From positions 1-44,882 of the forward strand of contig CAWUKT010000059.1 of assembly GCA_963923035.1 (NCBI GenBank): DNA of 44,882 bases, written 5' to 3'. Shown here in pieces: positions 24,482 through 33,443 of the stretch (within the stretch, counting starts at the first letter, position 1; every line of letters starts with the position of its first letter). Source of the DNA: CAWUKT01 sp963923035 (GTDB lineage: Bacteria > Bacteroidota > Bacteroidia > J057 > JADKCL01). A program made the translations under genes and the position numbers. Below the pieces are notes generated by a model. It was not told the origin of the DNA. It made no database searches and was given only the letters and a program-made list of their open reading frames with translations.

Positions 24482-25636
24482 ATGAACAGGAAGGAATTTC
24501 TCAAAATGTGCGCCATCGCCGGCATCGGATTGCCTTTTGCCTCGGCCCTCAGTTCCTGCAAAGAGCGGGTCGGTTTTAAAGGAAAAGTCATTGTGGTCGG
24601 CGCGGGACCTGCCGGCCTGACGGCCGCCTACCACCTCCACCAAAGGGGAATCGATGTCCAGGTATTGGAGGCTGCGTCTACCTTCGGCGGGCGCACCAAA
24701 ACCAATACGACCTTTGCCGACTTTCCGATCCCGCTGGGAGCGGAGTGGCTGCATACCGACCGCACCATTTTCGACAACATCGTCAACGACGCATCGACCG
24801 CGGTAGCAGTAGAAACCACCCAGTACAACCCAGATGTGGATTACGGGCTGTTTGAAGGCCAGCAGATCACGGTGGCCCAGGTTGGATTCACCGACGATGC
24901 CAAGTTCATCAACTCCAGTTGGCTCGATTTCTTCCAAACCTATGTTCTCCCGCCCATCGCCTCCCGGATTGAGTACAATTCAGCGGTCGAATCCATTGAC
25001 TATTCGGGGGACCAGGTGTTGGTCACCACGCCTGACCGGCAGCTCTCTGCGGACAAGGTCATCGTCACGGTTCCCCTCAAGATTCTCCAAAACGGCGCCA
25101 TCAGCTTTTCCCCCGCACTGCCTACCCACAAACAGGAGGCCATTGACGAGGCCACGGTCTGGGATGGCTTCAAGGCCTTCATTGAATTTTCCGAGTCCTT
25201 TTACCCCGCCTTCACTGCTTTTGACATCTCTCCCGAAACGGCAGGTCAGAAGCTCTACTACGACGCTTCCTACGGCCAAAATACCAGCCAGCATATCCTG
25301 GGACTATTTACTGTGGGCGTCGGGTCCCATCCCTACCAACAGTTGAGCGGGACCGACCAGTTGAACTATATGCTGACGGAGTTGGACCAAATCTACAATG
25401 GGCAGGCCTCCGCCAAGTATGTACGGCATACCACCCAGGATTGGAATGCCGAGCCGTATATCAATGGGGCCTACCTGTATGACCACGAAAATTGGCGCCG
25501 GGTAAGGGTCCTGGGAGAGTCTGTAGGGGACAAGGTTTACTTCGCCGGGGAAGCCTATACCAATGGCCAGAATTGGGGCGGCGTGGATGCAGCGGCGACG
25601 TCGGCGATCACGGCAGTGGAAGAATTGGTGAGTTGA
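24482..25636 (+). CDS. FAD-dependent amine-oxidase-like lipoprotein
   Basis: 384 residues. The ATG at 24482 is preferred over 24413 because the signal begins there: an RK-type Tat-like motif (NRKEFLKM) then a lipobox LSSC (Cys26), fitting export of a folded flavoprotein. FAD motifs VVGAGPAGL (38-46) and EAASTFGGRTKT follow, and the C-terminal FAD loop is YFAGEAYTNGQNWGGVDAA. This is the monoamine oxidase/phytoene-desaturase-like fold, somewhat shorter than usual (often 430-480), with a small substrate domain. It may oxidise an amine at the membrane surface. It ends just before a strong shared terminator. Confidence 0.85.
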   Translation: MNRKEFLKMCAIAGIGLPFASALSSCKERVGFKGKVIVVGAGPAGLTAAYHLHQRGIDVQVLEAASTFGGRTKTNTTFADFPIPLGAEWLHTDRTIFDNIVNDASTAVAVETTQYNPDVDYGLFEGQQITVAQVGFTDDAKFINSSWLDFFQTYVLPPIASRIEYNSAVESIDYSGDQVLVTTPDRQLSADKVIVTVPLKILQNGAISFSPALPTHKQEAIDEATVWDGFKAFIEFSESFYPAFTAFDISPETAGQKLYYDASYGQNTSQHILGLFTVGVGSHPYQQLSGTDQLNYMLTELDQIYNGQASAKYVRHTTQDWNAEPYINGAYLYDHENWRRVRVLGESVGDKVYFAGEAYTNGQNWGGVDAAATSAITAVEELVS

Positions 25637-25658
25637 TGGTTCGCGGGCTCCTTTAAGG

Positions 25659-25690
25659 ACTAAAACCGCCCGGTGACAGGCGGTTTTAGT
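25659..25690. terminator. Bidirectional terminator
   Basis: Perfect 12-base arms ACTAAAACCGCC (25659-25670) and GGCGGTTTTAGT (25679-25690), 8-base loop, between the convergent genes ending at 25636 and 25741. The A- and T-rich ends of the stem can serve both strands. Confidence 0.8.
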
Positions 25691-25740
25691 CTACAGCAGG
25701 GGCTTAGGCGTTTCGAAAGGCGCCTTCACAAGCCGGGCGG

Positions 25741-28700
25741 TCAATTTATTACCGTAAATTTTTCAACCATCTCCGCGCTCAAATCTCCTTTCAGCGCGGT
25801 CAATAAGCCTTTGAAGGTGCTGTAATCCCGCTCTTTTGCTGCCCATGCAGTAAAGGTCCGACCGAATTGCTCCCGCCCCATTTCTTCTATTGCTTCATAC
25901 AACACCACTGCTCCCCTGTTTTCCTCCAGGTATCCGGTGCCGTCGGCATACAAGAGGGCAGGTTCGGTATTGGGTTCATTGTTCCGGTCTTTGGCATACT
26001 TGTCCACCTTCTTTTGGATGAGCAGTTCAACCGCTTCTGTGCCAAAGGTTTCCTTCACAAATTGTAATCCCATGGCTTCCGGCAGGGCCTTGGTCAGCAT
26101 GTCGGCCCCCTGAACATTGGCCACCTGGAGGTGCTGTTGAATCCAAAGTTGGGCCAATCCGCTCCCGACCGTTTGGTAGATATAGGCCTTTTCCTTCAAC
26201 CCATCCGTTTCTGCCACCCAACCCTCTTTCTCGGAAATCGCAATGGTATTGGCAAAGGCATAGATCGGGTCCTGCCACCGGTGAATTTCGACCAATTGCA
26301 GTTGATCCATTACTGCTCCAGGGCCAAACTGCGACTGCAAGAAGGCAATGCCTTTTTGGAGGGCGTCGTCGTACAGCATGAGGTTGAAAGTATGGAAGGG
26401 CTTGTGGAGAATGCGATAACGAATGCCATGGGCCTGAGATTCCATTTTTTCATATTCGGAGGAGCCGAAGTGCCAGTTGAAAGCACCTGGTTCCCCAATC
26501 TGGTAATGCGCGACCAGCCGGTTCGAGCGGGATTCCAACTTGATCAATTGACCGCCCGCAAAGGGTAGCTGCCCTTCTTCGGTGCCAATGACGATTCGGC
26601 CTGTCACCCTTCCCGCATCCGTCGAGAAAACATTTTGACGGAGGCCTTGCGGGTCATCGACAGGAGCCATTCTGGAATTTAGCTTGGGCAATCCGTGCGC
26701 GGCCCTTTTTCTGTTCTCGGTCAGTTCGTTGTCACCCTGGTATCCGATGAAAGGTAAAAAGTCATGAACGCTTCCAAAACTCCCGACATAGGTCAGGTCG
26801 GCTTGAAAATCACTTTGGGTGAATCCTTCATACTGCTTCACAGCCTCCACGGATAGGTTGAGCAGGCTATCGGAGCGGTATTGGGGAGGAATGAGAAAGG
26901 CAGTCAGGTTATGTTCCGGGTCTTCCTTTACTTTCTTCAATTCTTCACCGTCCAATCGGAGACTGTTTACGGTTATAAAATCTTGCCAATTCAGCATCAG
27001 GGTATCGGTATAGGCATCGTTGGCCAAGGTAACCGCTCCCTTGTATTCGGCTCTTCTTTGTGAGGGGAACAAATCCAGCTCGAGGTTGACCGCCGCATAT
27101 CTGGGATGGGACCGAGTTTCCAGGTATTTGTACTTCTTTTCGTATTCGGCGCTTAAGAATTCTTCCTCTGCCTTGGGGGTGAAGTTTCCACTGTCATACA
27201 CGCTTTTCCCTATGAAAGACATCAGAAAAAGGAAGACGGCAAAACAGGACAACATGGCGAATTTAGAGACATGACTGAGCTGTCTGTTTCTTAGCGAGAG
27301 TCGATTGAACCATTTTTTGTCCGCCCCCCGCTTCCACAACCAAATACCGATCATGATCATGCTGATGGCAAGGGAAGTCCATAGGAAAAAGAACCAGTTG
27401 GCCGATTGTTGGAAAATCCCATAGCCGCTGGTCTCAGAATAATCCTCCACCCCCGGAATCAATCCAAACCCAATCCGCAAATCTTCCACGATGCCCATGT
27501 CAAACGAAATGATCAGGAACAAGAAGAACCCAACGCTGATGAGGTGGGTGAGAACTCTTTTGCTGGTGAGAGAGGCTACAAAAAATACCAAGGCCGCATA
27601 CAGTACAAAGGTCAGGAAGGCCCACCGGTGGAGCAGTAAATCTTCCGCAAACCGGCCTGGATCGATGTAAGCAGCCCCTCCAAGTAGAATTTGCGTGAAG
27701 ATGGAAATGGCCACAAAACTGAGACTCAAGACAAAGGACAACCCAATGATGGCCACAAATCGGGAAAGTTGGGTCACCCAAACCGGCACCGGCAAGGAGT
27801 CGGCCACCTGCCAAATATTGGTGGTCCTGTCCTTGAAGAACAATTCCCCGGCCCAGATCATGATCAGCATATTGACAAAAATTCCCCACTGAAGCCGGAA
27901 GAAGGTCATGTTGCTGGTGATGGGCACCTCCTTCCCGATGTAGTAGGCCGCATTCCAGGTGACGTTCTGCAAAAAGACCATCAGAAAGATGATGCCAAGG
28001 ATAATTTTAAAGGAGGTGGGACGGACAATGTTGAAAAATTCAAGTTTGGACAGTGACCATAATTTTTTCAGGTGATCGGAGGTCCGGAAATACCGCTTGA
28101 CGGAAGGAAGTTCTACCCGAATGACGGGCTCATCTGTCCGGGGGGAATTATCCTTTTTGGATTTGCCCCTCCCCGCCTGGATGAAATACTTAAAAGAGAA
28201 CTTGAAGTATGCCGCCAGGGTCAGCAGTAGGGAAATGCCGAACCAAACGAGCCGGTTGTGAAGCAAAAAGCTAGAAAGATGGAAGTAATCGGTGTTCTTT
28301 TCCAGGGGAGATTGGAGATCGGTATAGTGTTGGGCGGCCAGGTACCCGCCTGGATCCGCAAGAATATAGGCAAAGACATTGTCCCCGCCGCCGGTGTCGT
28401 AAGATGCCTGCATGATCATAAAGGCAATGACCAGGCCAAATACAGCGAGGTAGCCCGTAGCCCTTCGCCGGGTGAAAATGATGGCGAAAAAGACCAGTCC
28501 GACATACACAAGGAGGTTGGGCACGGTAAAGATGAGCCAACCGTGGACCAATTGTCCCCATGGAGTGGGGCCAAAATTCTCGGCTTCCCCAATCCCGGAA
28601 TAGGGCAATAGGATATGTCCGACCACCATTCCGGTGCTGATGATGATCAAATACAGATAGGCAGCCAAAAATCGCCCGAGGAAAAAATGCTTGTCCTTGA

Positions 28701-28986
28701 TGGGCAGGGCATAGGTCCATTGGGCAGATTTGTATTGGATATCCCGGTACAATACCCCTACCGCAGCAATGGCAACGATGATGATCATGAGCATGCCCAT
28801 GCTGGCGTAGTTGCGGTACATGATACTCGGGGCGTTCATCAGAACCTGGTCATTGATGTAATAATCAAAGGTTCCTTGGGTGTACCAGATGGCTTGGAAA
28901 ACCAACATGAAGAAGAAAAGGACCGAATACCAACTGAACAACCGTTGTTTAAGCTCGCTCCTGACAATGGAAAGAATGGTTCTCAT
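25741..28986 (-). CDS. ABC-2 permease fused to a degenerate M1-peptidase-like domain
   Basis: 1081 residues. The first about 600 residues contain some thirteen hydrophobic helices in two ABC-2-like sets separated by a hydrophilic stretch (about 268-320). After the last helix (about 565-590) comes an extracytoplasmic domain of M1 aminopeptidase type. In family members, as I recall, the zinc motif is HExxH followed by a third Glu about 18 residues on; here the aligned segment reads SGLAQ (942-946), with Lys in place of the third Glu, so all ligands and the catalytic Glu appear lost. It is coupled to its ATPase (TGATG, one-base overlap at 28986). The domain may bind a peptide rather than cut it. 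Confidence 0.85.
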   Translation of the reverse strand: MRTILSIVRSELKQRLFSWYSVLFFFMLVFQAIWYTQGTFDYYINDQVLMNAPSIMYRNYASMGMLMIIIVAIAAVGVLYRDIQYKSAQWTYALPIKDKHFFLGRFLAAYLYLIIISTGMVVGHILLPYSGIGEAENFGPTPWGQLVHGWLIFTVPNLLVYVGLVFFAIIFTRRRATGYLAVFGLVIAFMIMQASYDTGGGDNVFAYILADPGGYLAAQHYTDLQSPLEKNTDYFHLSSFLLHNRLVWFGISLLLTLAAYFKFSFKYFIQAGRGKSKKDNSPRTDEPVIRVELPSVKRYFRTSDHLKKLWSLSKLEFFNIVRPTSFKIILGIIFLMVFLQNVTWNAAYYIGKEVPITSNMTFFRLQWGIFVNMLIMIWAGELFFKDRTTNIWQVADSLPVPVWVTQLSRFVAIIGLSFVLSLSFVAISIFTQILLGGAAYIDPGRFAEDLLLHRWAFLTFVLYAALVFFVASLTSKRVLTHLISVGFFLFLIISFDMGIVEDLRIGFGLIPGVEDYSETSGYGIFQQSANWFFFLWTSLAISMIMIGIWLWKRGADKKWFNRLSLRNRQLSHVSKFAMLSCFAVFLFLMSFIGKSVYDSGNFTPKAEEEFLSAEYEKKYKYLETRSHPRYAAVNLELDLFPSQRRAEYKGAVTLANDAYTDTLMLNWQDFITVNSLRLDGEELKKVKEDPEHNLTAFLIPPQYRSDSLLNLSVEAVKQYEGFTQSDFQADLTYVGSFGSVHDFLPFIGYQGDNELTENRKRAAHGLPKLNSRMAPVDDPQGLRQNVFSTDAGRVTGRIVIGTEEGQLPFAGGQLIKLESRSNRLVAHYQIGEPGAFNWHFGSSEYEKMESQAHGIRYRILHKPFHTFNLMLYDDALQKGIAFLQSQFGPGAVMDQLQLVEIHRWQDPIYAFANTIAISEKEGWVAETDGLKEKAYIYQTVGSGLAQLWIQQHLQVANVQGADMLTKALPEAMGLQFVKETFGTEAVELLIQKKVDKYAKDRNNEPNTEPALLYADGTGYLEENRGAVVLYEAIEEMGREQFGRTFTAWAAKERDYSTFKGLLTALKGDLSAEMVEKFTVIN

Positions 28987-29858
28987 CAGTTCTCACTTAA
29001 AATTTTGAAGTAGGCGTCTTCCAAGGAAGGAGCTTTGGCCTCAAATTCGGCCGAGGGCTTGTCATCCGCCAGAATGGTGATCAGCATTTTGCCGGAAATG
29101 AAGCGTTGGGAAATGACCTGGTGTTCTTTTTCGTACGCCGCGAGTTGGTCCTTCTTGATGTGTACTTCATAGAGTCTGCCCTTCAGGGCCTCCTCGACTT
29201 CCTCCGGTTTTCCGGTGAGGACCACCTTTCCCTGCCCAATGATCGCCATGTCCGTACACAAGGTGCTGACATCTTCCACGATGTGGGTGGACAGGATGAC
29301 GACAGCACTCTCCCCCAATTCCGACAGCAGGTTGTAGAATCGATTGCGCTCCATCGGGTCCAGGCCGGCGGTGGGCTCATCCACGATGATCAGATCGGGA
29401 TTGCCGATCAGGGCCTGGGCGATGCCAAACCGCTGTTTCATGCCTCCCGAATAGCTGTCCAATCTTTTGTTGCGGACGTCGTACAGGTTGACCTTTTGGA
29501 GCAGTGCCTCCACGGTGTCCTTGCGTTCGCCCTTGCGGACGATCCCCTTCATATCTGCGATGTGGGAGAGCAATTCTCCACCGGTGACATTCGGGTAAAC
29601 GCCAAATTCCTGGGGAAGATAGCCGAGTGTCTTTCTGAGCTCGGCGGGCTGTTTCAAAACATCAATGCCATTGAAGGCAATGCTGCCCCGGTCCGGATCC
29701 TGAAGGGTCGCAATGGTCCGCATGAGGGTCGATTTCCCCGCCCCATTTTGGCCCAGGAGCCCAAACATTCCCTTGCCAATACTCAGGGAGACATCTTGCA
29801 GGGCCTTAACCCCGTTCGAATAGGACTTAGATAAGTTTTTGATTTCCAACTGCATCAT
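28986..29858 (-). CDS. ABC transporter ATP-binding protein
   Basis: 290 residues. All ABC motifs are intact: Walker A GQNGAGKST (36-44), Q-loop in LPQEFGVYP, signature SYSGGMKQ (135-142), Walker B LIIVDEPTAGLDP with Asp160-Glu161, and switch His192 in STHIVEDV. It powers the ABC-2 permease encoded next, with a one-base overlap of stop and start. Substrate class is unknown; this type serves export of drugs, lipids or metals, often as self-protection. An alternative ATG three bases downstream (29855) is equally likely. An 11-bp inverted repeat lies 17 bases upstream. Confidence 0.95.
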   Translation of the reverse strand: MMQLEIKNLSKSYSNGVKALQDVSLSIGKGMFGLLGQNGAGKSTLMRTIATLQDPDRGSIAFNGIDVLKQPAELRKTLGYLPQEFGVYPNVTGGELLSHIADMKGIVRKGERKDTVEALLQKVNLYDVRNKRLDSYSGGMKQRFGIAQALIGNPDLIIVDEPTAGLDPMERNRFYNLLSELGESAVVILSTHIVEDVSTLCTDMAIIGQGKVVLTGKPEEVEEALKGRLYEVHIKKDQLAAYEKEHQVISQRFISGKMLITILADDKPSAEFEAKAPSLEDAYFKILSEN

Positions 29859-30206
29859 AGTGGATTTCCTTCTGCTTTTTCACTTGTCCAGATAGGACAG
29901 CCTCAACTTAAAGTGAAAAAGATCTTCGGAAGCTATGCGAAAGGGAATCCTACCTACGCAAAAGGGAATATTTCCACCTGGGGTCCAGATTGTGCTGCTA
30001 CCTGGAACCCACGAGACGAATCAACGATTCTTTCCGAAGCCAGTTTGAAAAGGCGGGAATTCCTGAAACATGAATGGAAAATCACCCTTTCCAAGCGTGG
30101 CAATAATCAAGGAACCTGGGAAGGATCGCTCATGGACCTTGTCATGGACAAGGCGTCAAGGAGTTTTCGCCCCCAAGAGGAGTCTGGTCCTAAGTGCTCA
30201 CCTTCC
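29859..30206. other. Intergenic region before ABC operon
   Basis: 348 bases without a supportable gene; a plus-strand open frame at 29913-30305 shows no motif and overlaps the end of the next gene. It holds the inverted repeat at 29875-29921 and two copies of GC(G/A)AAAGGGAAT (29939-29969) about 19 bases apart. Confidence 0.5.
29875..29921 (-). promoter_or_regulatory. Nested inverted repeat upstream of ABC transporter operon
   Basis: Outer perfect 11-base arms CTTTTTCACTT (29875-29885) and AAGTGAAAAAG (29911-29921); inside is TGTCC (29885-29889) / GGACA (29895-29899). It starts 17 bases upstream of the ATPase start at 29858. It could be an operator or a 5' leader hairpin. No adjacent regulator gene suggests a binder. 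Confidence 0.5.
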
Positions 30207-32699
30207 CTACTTCACGATCACCTTCTGTACCATTTCAGCCGTCCGGAAGAAGTAGATGCCGGGAGCCAAATACCCCAGGTCCATTTCGTTCCGCCCGAAC
30301 TTTAGGGGAATTTCCTCGATCAAGCGTCCGTTGAGGTCATAGATTTCCAGATTTTCCCTCCTCCAATCGTTCCAATCCAGGGCGATCTTACCCAAGGTAG
30401 GATTGGGCCAGACTATGTTTCCTTCCTCACAATCAGGCGCTAAGGTTCCCACCATTGATCCCACCTGAAGGCCATTGCCGAAACTGGTGACCCACATTTC
30501 GTTGAGGTTGTAGGGATTGAAGAAAACCCGCTCCGGCTGGCGGAAAGGATAGGTTTGGACGCGGGAAAAAGAGGGGGTGGCGGAATTGATGTCGGTGGAC
30601 ATCCACAGGCCCTGGGTTTCGGTGGTGAGGTAAAGCTGGTTGGGATCTGAAGGGTGGAACGTACAGGAGGTCACCCGGTGGAATTGATTGCCAGTGAGCT
30701 TGGTCCAGTTTTGGCCCCGGTCCGTCGTGCGGAACAGGCCGCCCTTGTCATTCGGCGGGCCTCCCCAACCGCTGAATACCCCCACATACCAGGTATTCTG
30801 GGTCGGATCGTTGGGGTCCACGACCACATCCTTCGTCCAATAGTGCATGTCGGGATGGGACATATCGGTCCAGGAGCCGGCCACCGGATCGTACAGGAAG
30901 ACGCCCGAACTGGCGGTGAAGGCCCCCGAGCCATTCCGGCGGCCGGAATAGGTGGCGAGGAGCTTACCATCGTTGAGGACCACCAGCGAAGCTGGGTGTT
31001 TTTCGGTCCGAATCGGATCGGGCAAAGCCGTCCAACTACTGGTCCCCAGACTGGAGAGGTCGTCGCAGCGGTAAATGCCTCCGGCGCCGCTGCCGCCGTC
31101 GTAGTGGATGACACTGGCGTAAGCCCGGTCGGCATTGCTCGGGTCCAGGGCTATCCAGAATACCGGGTGGCCAAACGATACCATTTCGTTCCAGGTGGCC
31201 CCCTGATCGGTGGAGTAGATCACCTTGCCGTCCGCGTCATTCACATCCAGGCGGCTGTCCTGCAGGTAGGTACTCTGGTAGATGTCGTGGACATCCGAGG
31301 TGGCCATGAACAAGGTCCCGTTTGGAGCTTCAGCGACCCGATAGGCCGTATTCCCCGAGTGGCCCTGGTAATCGAACGACCACCGATTCCCGCCATCGGT
31401 GGACCGGATGCCTTTGATGTCCGAGAAACAGCCCCATACCGAATTCGCATCGCTCCAATGCACCTGCCAAACGGAGGTGTTCTCAAGGCCAATTGATTGG
31501 TAGTAGTGCCCCTTGGGGGTCGGGGAATTGGGCGGATTCTGGTCAACGACATCGACATAGGCCTGCTGCCAGGTCGTTCCGCCGTCCTGGCTTCCGTGCA
31601 CAAATCCATAGTCGCTGAAGATGATCCGGTCGGCATTCAATGGACTGACGGCCATGCCAAAGGGCATTTCTCCGTAGCCCCAGGTCCGATCTCCCTGGAA
31701 ACCACTCCACCCGGTCGCAATGTTTTGGTTGTTTGGGCTCAGAAAAACATCGCTCCAATTGGCCCCTCCATTGGTCGTCTTGAGAACAATGGGCGCAGAA
31801 GAAGAACTGCCCCCCCCGATGTAGGCGGTCTCGATGTCATTCTCCGCCATCACCACAAACATTGGGAAGTCCTGGCCGGAGGAGATGCCATTCGTCACTG
31901 GAGTCCAGTTCGAACTGCCGAAATCACACCGGTAGGCACCGGTGAAGAATCCCCAAAAATCGGATCCCCGCAAGCCCACATAGACATCGGCGGCATTGCC
32001 GGTGATGCAGTAGAACCGGACGGTATTGCCGGTACGGGCAGCGGCAAACGATGAAATCCGGTCTGCGGAGGGAATTCCGGAGATGCCCACCATGCTCCAC
32101 GAGGTTCCAGCATTGGTTGAGACCAGTACGCCATCGACCGTCCCGCAGTAGATGCTGTCACCGTCGAAGAAGGTCCCACCAATGTGGGCCCCGGAACCGG
32201 TCGCAGCCGTATGGATTGGGGAAAAGGTGGTGCCGCCATCACTGGAAAAATAGATCTGGTTGTAATCTGAGATGAGGACCCGGTTGGGGTGGCTACGGTC
32301 CACGGAGATGTGGTAGATGTCCTCCCAGGGATCGGGATTGCCGGGCAGGCTGCTCCAGCTATTGCCGTTGTCGGTGCTTTTGGCCGGCGTCGCCACCTCA
32401 TTCTCGTAGCGGATGGCGTACAGCAGCCCGGGGGTACCGGTGAACGAGACCCGGGCGTAGGCGCCCCCTTGGAATCGCTCAAAATCTTGCATTTGGTAGC
32501 TCTGCCCAAAGTTGGAGGTGTGGAACAATTCCGTCATGTCGCAGGCGACGTAGAATTCATCGGGATCGTAAGGATTGATGCTGGGGGAAAACAGGGCGCC
32601 CCCACCGCCGATTCCGCGGGAGCTGAAGCTCAGGGGTTGACTGTGTACAGCGCTAAAAATCAGTAGGCCAAGGGTGAGAATCAGGGTCCATCTTTTCAT
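30207..32699 (-). CDS. Secreted Asp-box propeller protein with T9SS sorting domain
   Basis: 830 residues, starting at the ATG at 32699 where a signal peptide begins (1-20, ending VHSQ); the open frame extends upstream but without signal or motif. About eight Asp-box motifs are visible (STDNGNSW, SSDGGTTF, STNAGTSW, TTNGGANW, SQDGGTTW, STDGGNRW, STDQGATW, TTDRGQNW), as in GH74-like or sortilin-like propellers. The C-terminal 70 residues (from WPNPTLGKIAL to QKVIVK) are a type A T9SS sorting domain, so the protein should be exported through the type IX system to the surface. No catalytic residues of GH74 can be confirmed. It is divergent from the small secreted protein at 32817. Confidence 0.87.
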   Translation of the reverse strand: MKRWTLILTLGLLIFSAVHSQPLSFSSRGIGGGGALFSPSINPYDPDEFYVACDMTELFHTSNFGQSYQMQDFERFQGGAYARVSFTGTPGLLYAIRYENEVATPAKSTDNGNSWSSLPGNPDPWEDIYHISVDRSHPNRVLISDYNQIYFSSDGGTTFSPIHTAATGSGAHIGGTFFDGDSIYCGTVDGVLVSTNAGTSWSMVGISGIPSADRISSFAAARTGNTVRFYCITGNAADVYVGLRGSDFWGFFTGAYRCDFGSSNWTPVTNGISSGQDFPMFVVMAENDIETAYIGGGSSSSAPIVLKTTNGGANWSDVFLSPNNQNIATGWSGFQGDRTWGYGEMPFGMAVSPLNADRIIFSDYGFVHGSQDGGTTWQQAYVDVVDQNPPNSPTPKGHYYQSIGLENTSVWQVHWSDANSVWGCFSDIKGIRSTDGGNRWSFDYQGHSGNTAYRVAEAPNGTLFMATSDVHDIYQSTYLQDSRLDVNDADGKVIYSTDQGATWNEMVSFGHPVFWIALDPSNADRAYASVIHYDGGSGAGGIYRCDDLSSLGTSSWTALPDPIRTEKHPASLVVLNDGKLLATYSGRRNGSGAFTASSGVFLYDPVAGSWTDMSHPDMHYWTKDVVVDPNDPTQNTWYVGVFSGWGGPPNDKGGLFRTTDRGQNWTKLTGNQFHRVTSCTFHPSDPNQLYLTTETQGLWMSTDINSATPSFSRVQTYPFRQPERVFFNPYNLNEMWVTSFGNGLQVGSMVGTLAPDCEEGNIVWPNPTLGKIALDWNDWRRENLEIYDLNGRLIEEIPLKFGRNEMDLGYLAPGIYFFRTAEMVQKVIVK

Positions 32700-32816
32700 A
32701 TTACATGTTAAGGAAAATAGCCGAGCATTCGACCGGAATTCTATTTCAGAGCCATTTCCTCGATTGGAGCCTGTAACCTTTCGCTGCTCCCGCTTTATGC
32801 TACCAAAAGTTTCCCT

Positions 32817-33338
32817 ATGAAATTGATTTGTATTGCCATTTTGTTCGCCGCCTTTGCGGGTAGCCCTCAGCCAGCGGATCACCAACAAACTCCAATTGCT
32901 CCTCTTACCGATCATTCCCTCCATCAAGCCAACAGCGAGCCCATTTCCCTGTCCCCTTCTGCTGATTCCGGCCTGGCTGAAAAGCGAAAATTGAAGAGTG
33001 AGCGGGTCATGGAGGCCATCAAAAACCAGCGCAAGGCGGAATTGAAAAGTTTATTGAGTGGTGAGCAAACGGTGTCAATCAGTGAAGTGGAAGCCTTGTT
33101 GGCCAGCATTGAAACCCATTGGGGCCCCTTGTCAGCGTCCACTCCTGTTGATGCCGACGTCAAGCTTAACAAGGGCGATTTCGATTTCATTTACCACCTG
33201 CAACTGACTCCCACCCACTTTGGAAATTGGTATATGTTTTCCAAGGAACAAACCGACTCCAACCTCCGCATCGGGATTACCTTCCACAAAGCCAATGATC
33301 AGGTCGGCGGCGTTGTTATTGCCCTGGTGCCCAAATAG
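32817..33338 (+). CDS. Small secreted protein, unknown function
   Basis: 173 residues. A short signal peptide (about 1-15) precedes a low-complexity Ser/Pro/Gln segment (17-55), a charged helix (about 56-85, EKRKLKSERVMEAIKNQRK) and a strand-rich end (DFDFIYHLQLTPTHFGNWYMF, ITFHKANDQVGGVVIALV). I recognise no family. No cysteine remains in the mature part. It lies 106 bases upstream of the BAAT-type hydrolase, possibly in one transcript, and diverges from the T9SS propeller gene. Confidence 0.65.
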   Translation: MKLICIAILFAAFAGSPQPADHQQTPIAPLTDHSLHQANSEPISLSPSADSGLAEKRKLKSERVMEAIKNQRKAELKSLLSGEQTVSISEVEALLASIETHWGPLSASTPVDADVKLNKGDFDFIYHLQLTPTHFGNWYMFSKEQTDSNLRIGITFHKANDQVGGVVIALVPK

Positions 33339-33443
33339 ATGTAGAGTCAGTCCGGAATCAGGATTCAAAAAAGACCCATTGGGCGCTGGGATTGAACTTG
33401 GAATTGCCTACTATTCGCCCCTGAAACAACCTATTGAAATCGG

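Noticed and set aside
29913..30305. Plus-strand open frame upstream of the ABC operon
   Set aside because: No motif, overlaps the end of the T9SS propeller gene, and its internal repeat is short and out of keeping with a protein.
30207..32927. Longer version of the T9SS propeller gene starting at 32927
   Set aside because: The extra 76 residues lack any signal and would overlap the divergent gene at 32817; the signal peptide begins at 32699.
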